Positions 62,130 through 62,668 of a stretch of DNA of 62,668 bases are shown one piece after another. The notes under the pieces are model-generated. The model did not search any database. It had not been told where the DNA came from and worked only from the letters and a program-made list of their open reading frames with translations. Positions within the stretch are counted from its first letter, which is position 1. Every line of letters begins with the position of its first letter. The translations under genes and the position numbers were made by a program. The stretch is from Paenibacillus ihuae (GTDB lineage Bacteria; Bacillota; Bacilli; Paenibacillales; Paenibacillaceae). Where the stretch lies: NCBI RefSeq assembly GCF_001368795.1, contig NZ_LN831204.1, forward strand, positions 85,988-148,655, written 5' to 3'.

Positions 62130-62668
62130 TTACTTGATACGATGGCTTCGGAAGTAGTCATTCCAGTTTCCACTAATGATTACTGTTACTTCATCCGTCT
62201 TGGTTAGATATTCATTTTTTGCTGTAAACGTAAATTTCACCGGGCCATCTGGTAAATACTGAAATGAATCGTCATAAAGTGAACCGGTCCATAGCTTTTT
62301 ATCTACATCAATGGCTGTAAGCTGTGTGCTAAATCCTCCGTTCATGGTAACTTCAATTGTATCCGGCAGCCCAGTAGCATCAGCCTGAAGCATGAATTTT
62401 TCTCCTGCCCAAAATACATTGTACCCTCTTGGACTTTCAGCATCTCCACTCAACTTCAAATTAAAGTCCTGCCGGTTTTTGTTCCATTCCTCAGTGTGTT
62501 TTACCCCACCCCTTACACTCAAGAGATTGACCATAAAGTATTTGCGCGGTGATACAACACCCCAGTCGAATCCATCAAAAACTTCGACTTCTACAGCATA
62601 CTTCTCATTTTCAGCCAGCACACCTGCAGGGACCTGCCATTGTTTTGTACTGGATATTTGTTCTCCGG
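62130..62668 (-). CDS. secreted-type protein with beta-sandwich repeats, partial
   Basis: The frame is open to the window edge, so the 5' part is missing. The visible 179 residues have two beta-sandwich (fibronectin/Ig-like) segments: 'LAENEKYAVEVEVFDGFDWG' and 'DTIEVTMNGGFSTQL', 'PDGPVKFTFTAKNEYLTKTDEVTVIISGNWNDYFRSHR'. Probably the C-terminus of a large exported protein of the kind common in Paenibacillus. No enzymatic motif seen. Confidence 0.65.
   Translation of the reverse strand, partial: GEQISSTKQWQVPAGVLAENEKYAVEVEVFDGFDWGVVSPRKYFMVNLLSVRGGVKHTEEWNKNRQDFNLKLSGDAESPRGYNVFWAGEKFMLQADATGLPDTIEVTMNGGFSTQLTAIDVDKKLWTGSLYDDSFQYLPDGPVKFTFTAKNEYLTKTDEVTVIISGNWNDYFRSHRIK

Overview
The window looks like low-to-mid GC Bacillota DNA, most likely Paenibacillaceae. 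Reasons: AGGAGG-type ribosome binding sites, frequent TTG/GTG starts, a Tn4430-like Tn3-family transposon, a decayed copper-amine-oxidase-type stalk domain, YVTN-propeller and PQQ-type secreted proteins, and small genes of kinds common in that group. It reads as an accessory region built from several mobile elements and their relics. No rRNA, tRNA or CRISPR array was recognised. The species assignment is an inference.

Layout. 1-3 kb: an orphan cobalamin riboswitch, a small acidic protein, twin hairpins with identical loops, and a Hanks-type kinase. 3-7.2 kb: a PadR-like regulator, a possible single-strand-annealing protein, and a run of small phage-like genes. 7.2-9.6 kb: a frameshifted membrane-anchored protein (minus strand) and a three-gene operon starting with a WYL-like protein. 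9.76-19.48 kb: a Tn3-family transposon with 38-bp inverted ends, TnpA, a frameshifted TnpI and its resolution site, carrying a four-gene glycan cassette (LamG-glycosyltransferase fusion, sugar nucleotidyltransferase, GT4, GT2) and scrambled ISAzo13-like fragments. 19.5-32.1 kb: a defence island with a truncated PLD nuclease, a type I restriction system of the EcoR124 kind with TAEL repeats in HsdS and a frameshifted HsdR, a decayed OLD-type ATPase, and a two-gene unit of a DUF262/HNH protein with an ankyrin/zinc/MORN protein. 32.1-35 kb: direct repeats, an integrase fragment, a secreted YVTN propeller and a stalk-domain relic.

35.2-54 kb appears to be an integrative element. It holds a tyrosine recombinase, a tandem helix-turn-helix regulator, a membrane-anchored Lon-like protease, a DinG-like helicase, a YdjM-like membrane protein, a LuxR-type HTH protein, and an operon encoding a ubiquitin-like conjugation cassette related to PRTRC systems: an E2-like protein, a JAMM peptidase carrying a ubiquitin-like segment that ends in GG, and a ThiF/E1-like enzyme. 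Two genes of this region follow leaders in which one intrinsic terminator is nested inside another hairpin that also ends in a T tract. A PAPS-reductase-like protein, a HicB-like protein, two tandem paralogues and an ATP-dependent DNA ligase follow. 54-62.7 kb: a possible leader-peptide gene, GC-rich repeat DNA, a miniature element with Tn7-like ends and 30-bp-phased repeats, a PQQ-type propeller protein, an IS110-family element, and the end of a secreted protein.

The strongest candidates for new biology are the ubiquitin-like cassette with its nested-terminator leaders (42.8-47.9 kb) and the DUF262 plus ankyrin/MORN pair (28.8-32.1 kb). Several genes are broken by single-base differences, mostly in short homopolymers. 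Sequencing or assembly error must be excluded before calling them pseudogenes.
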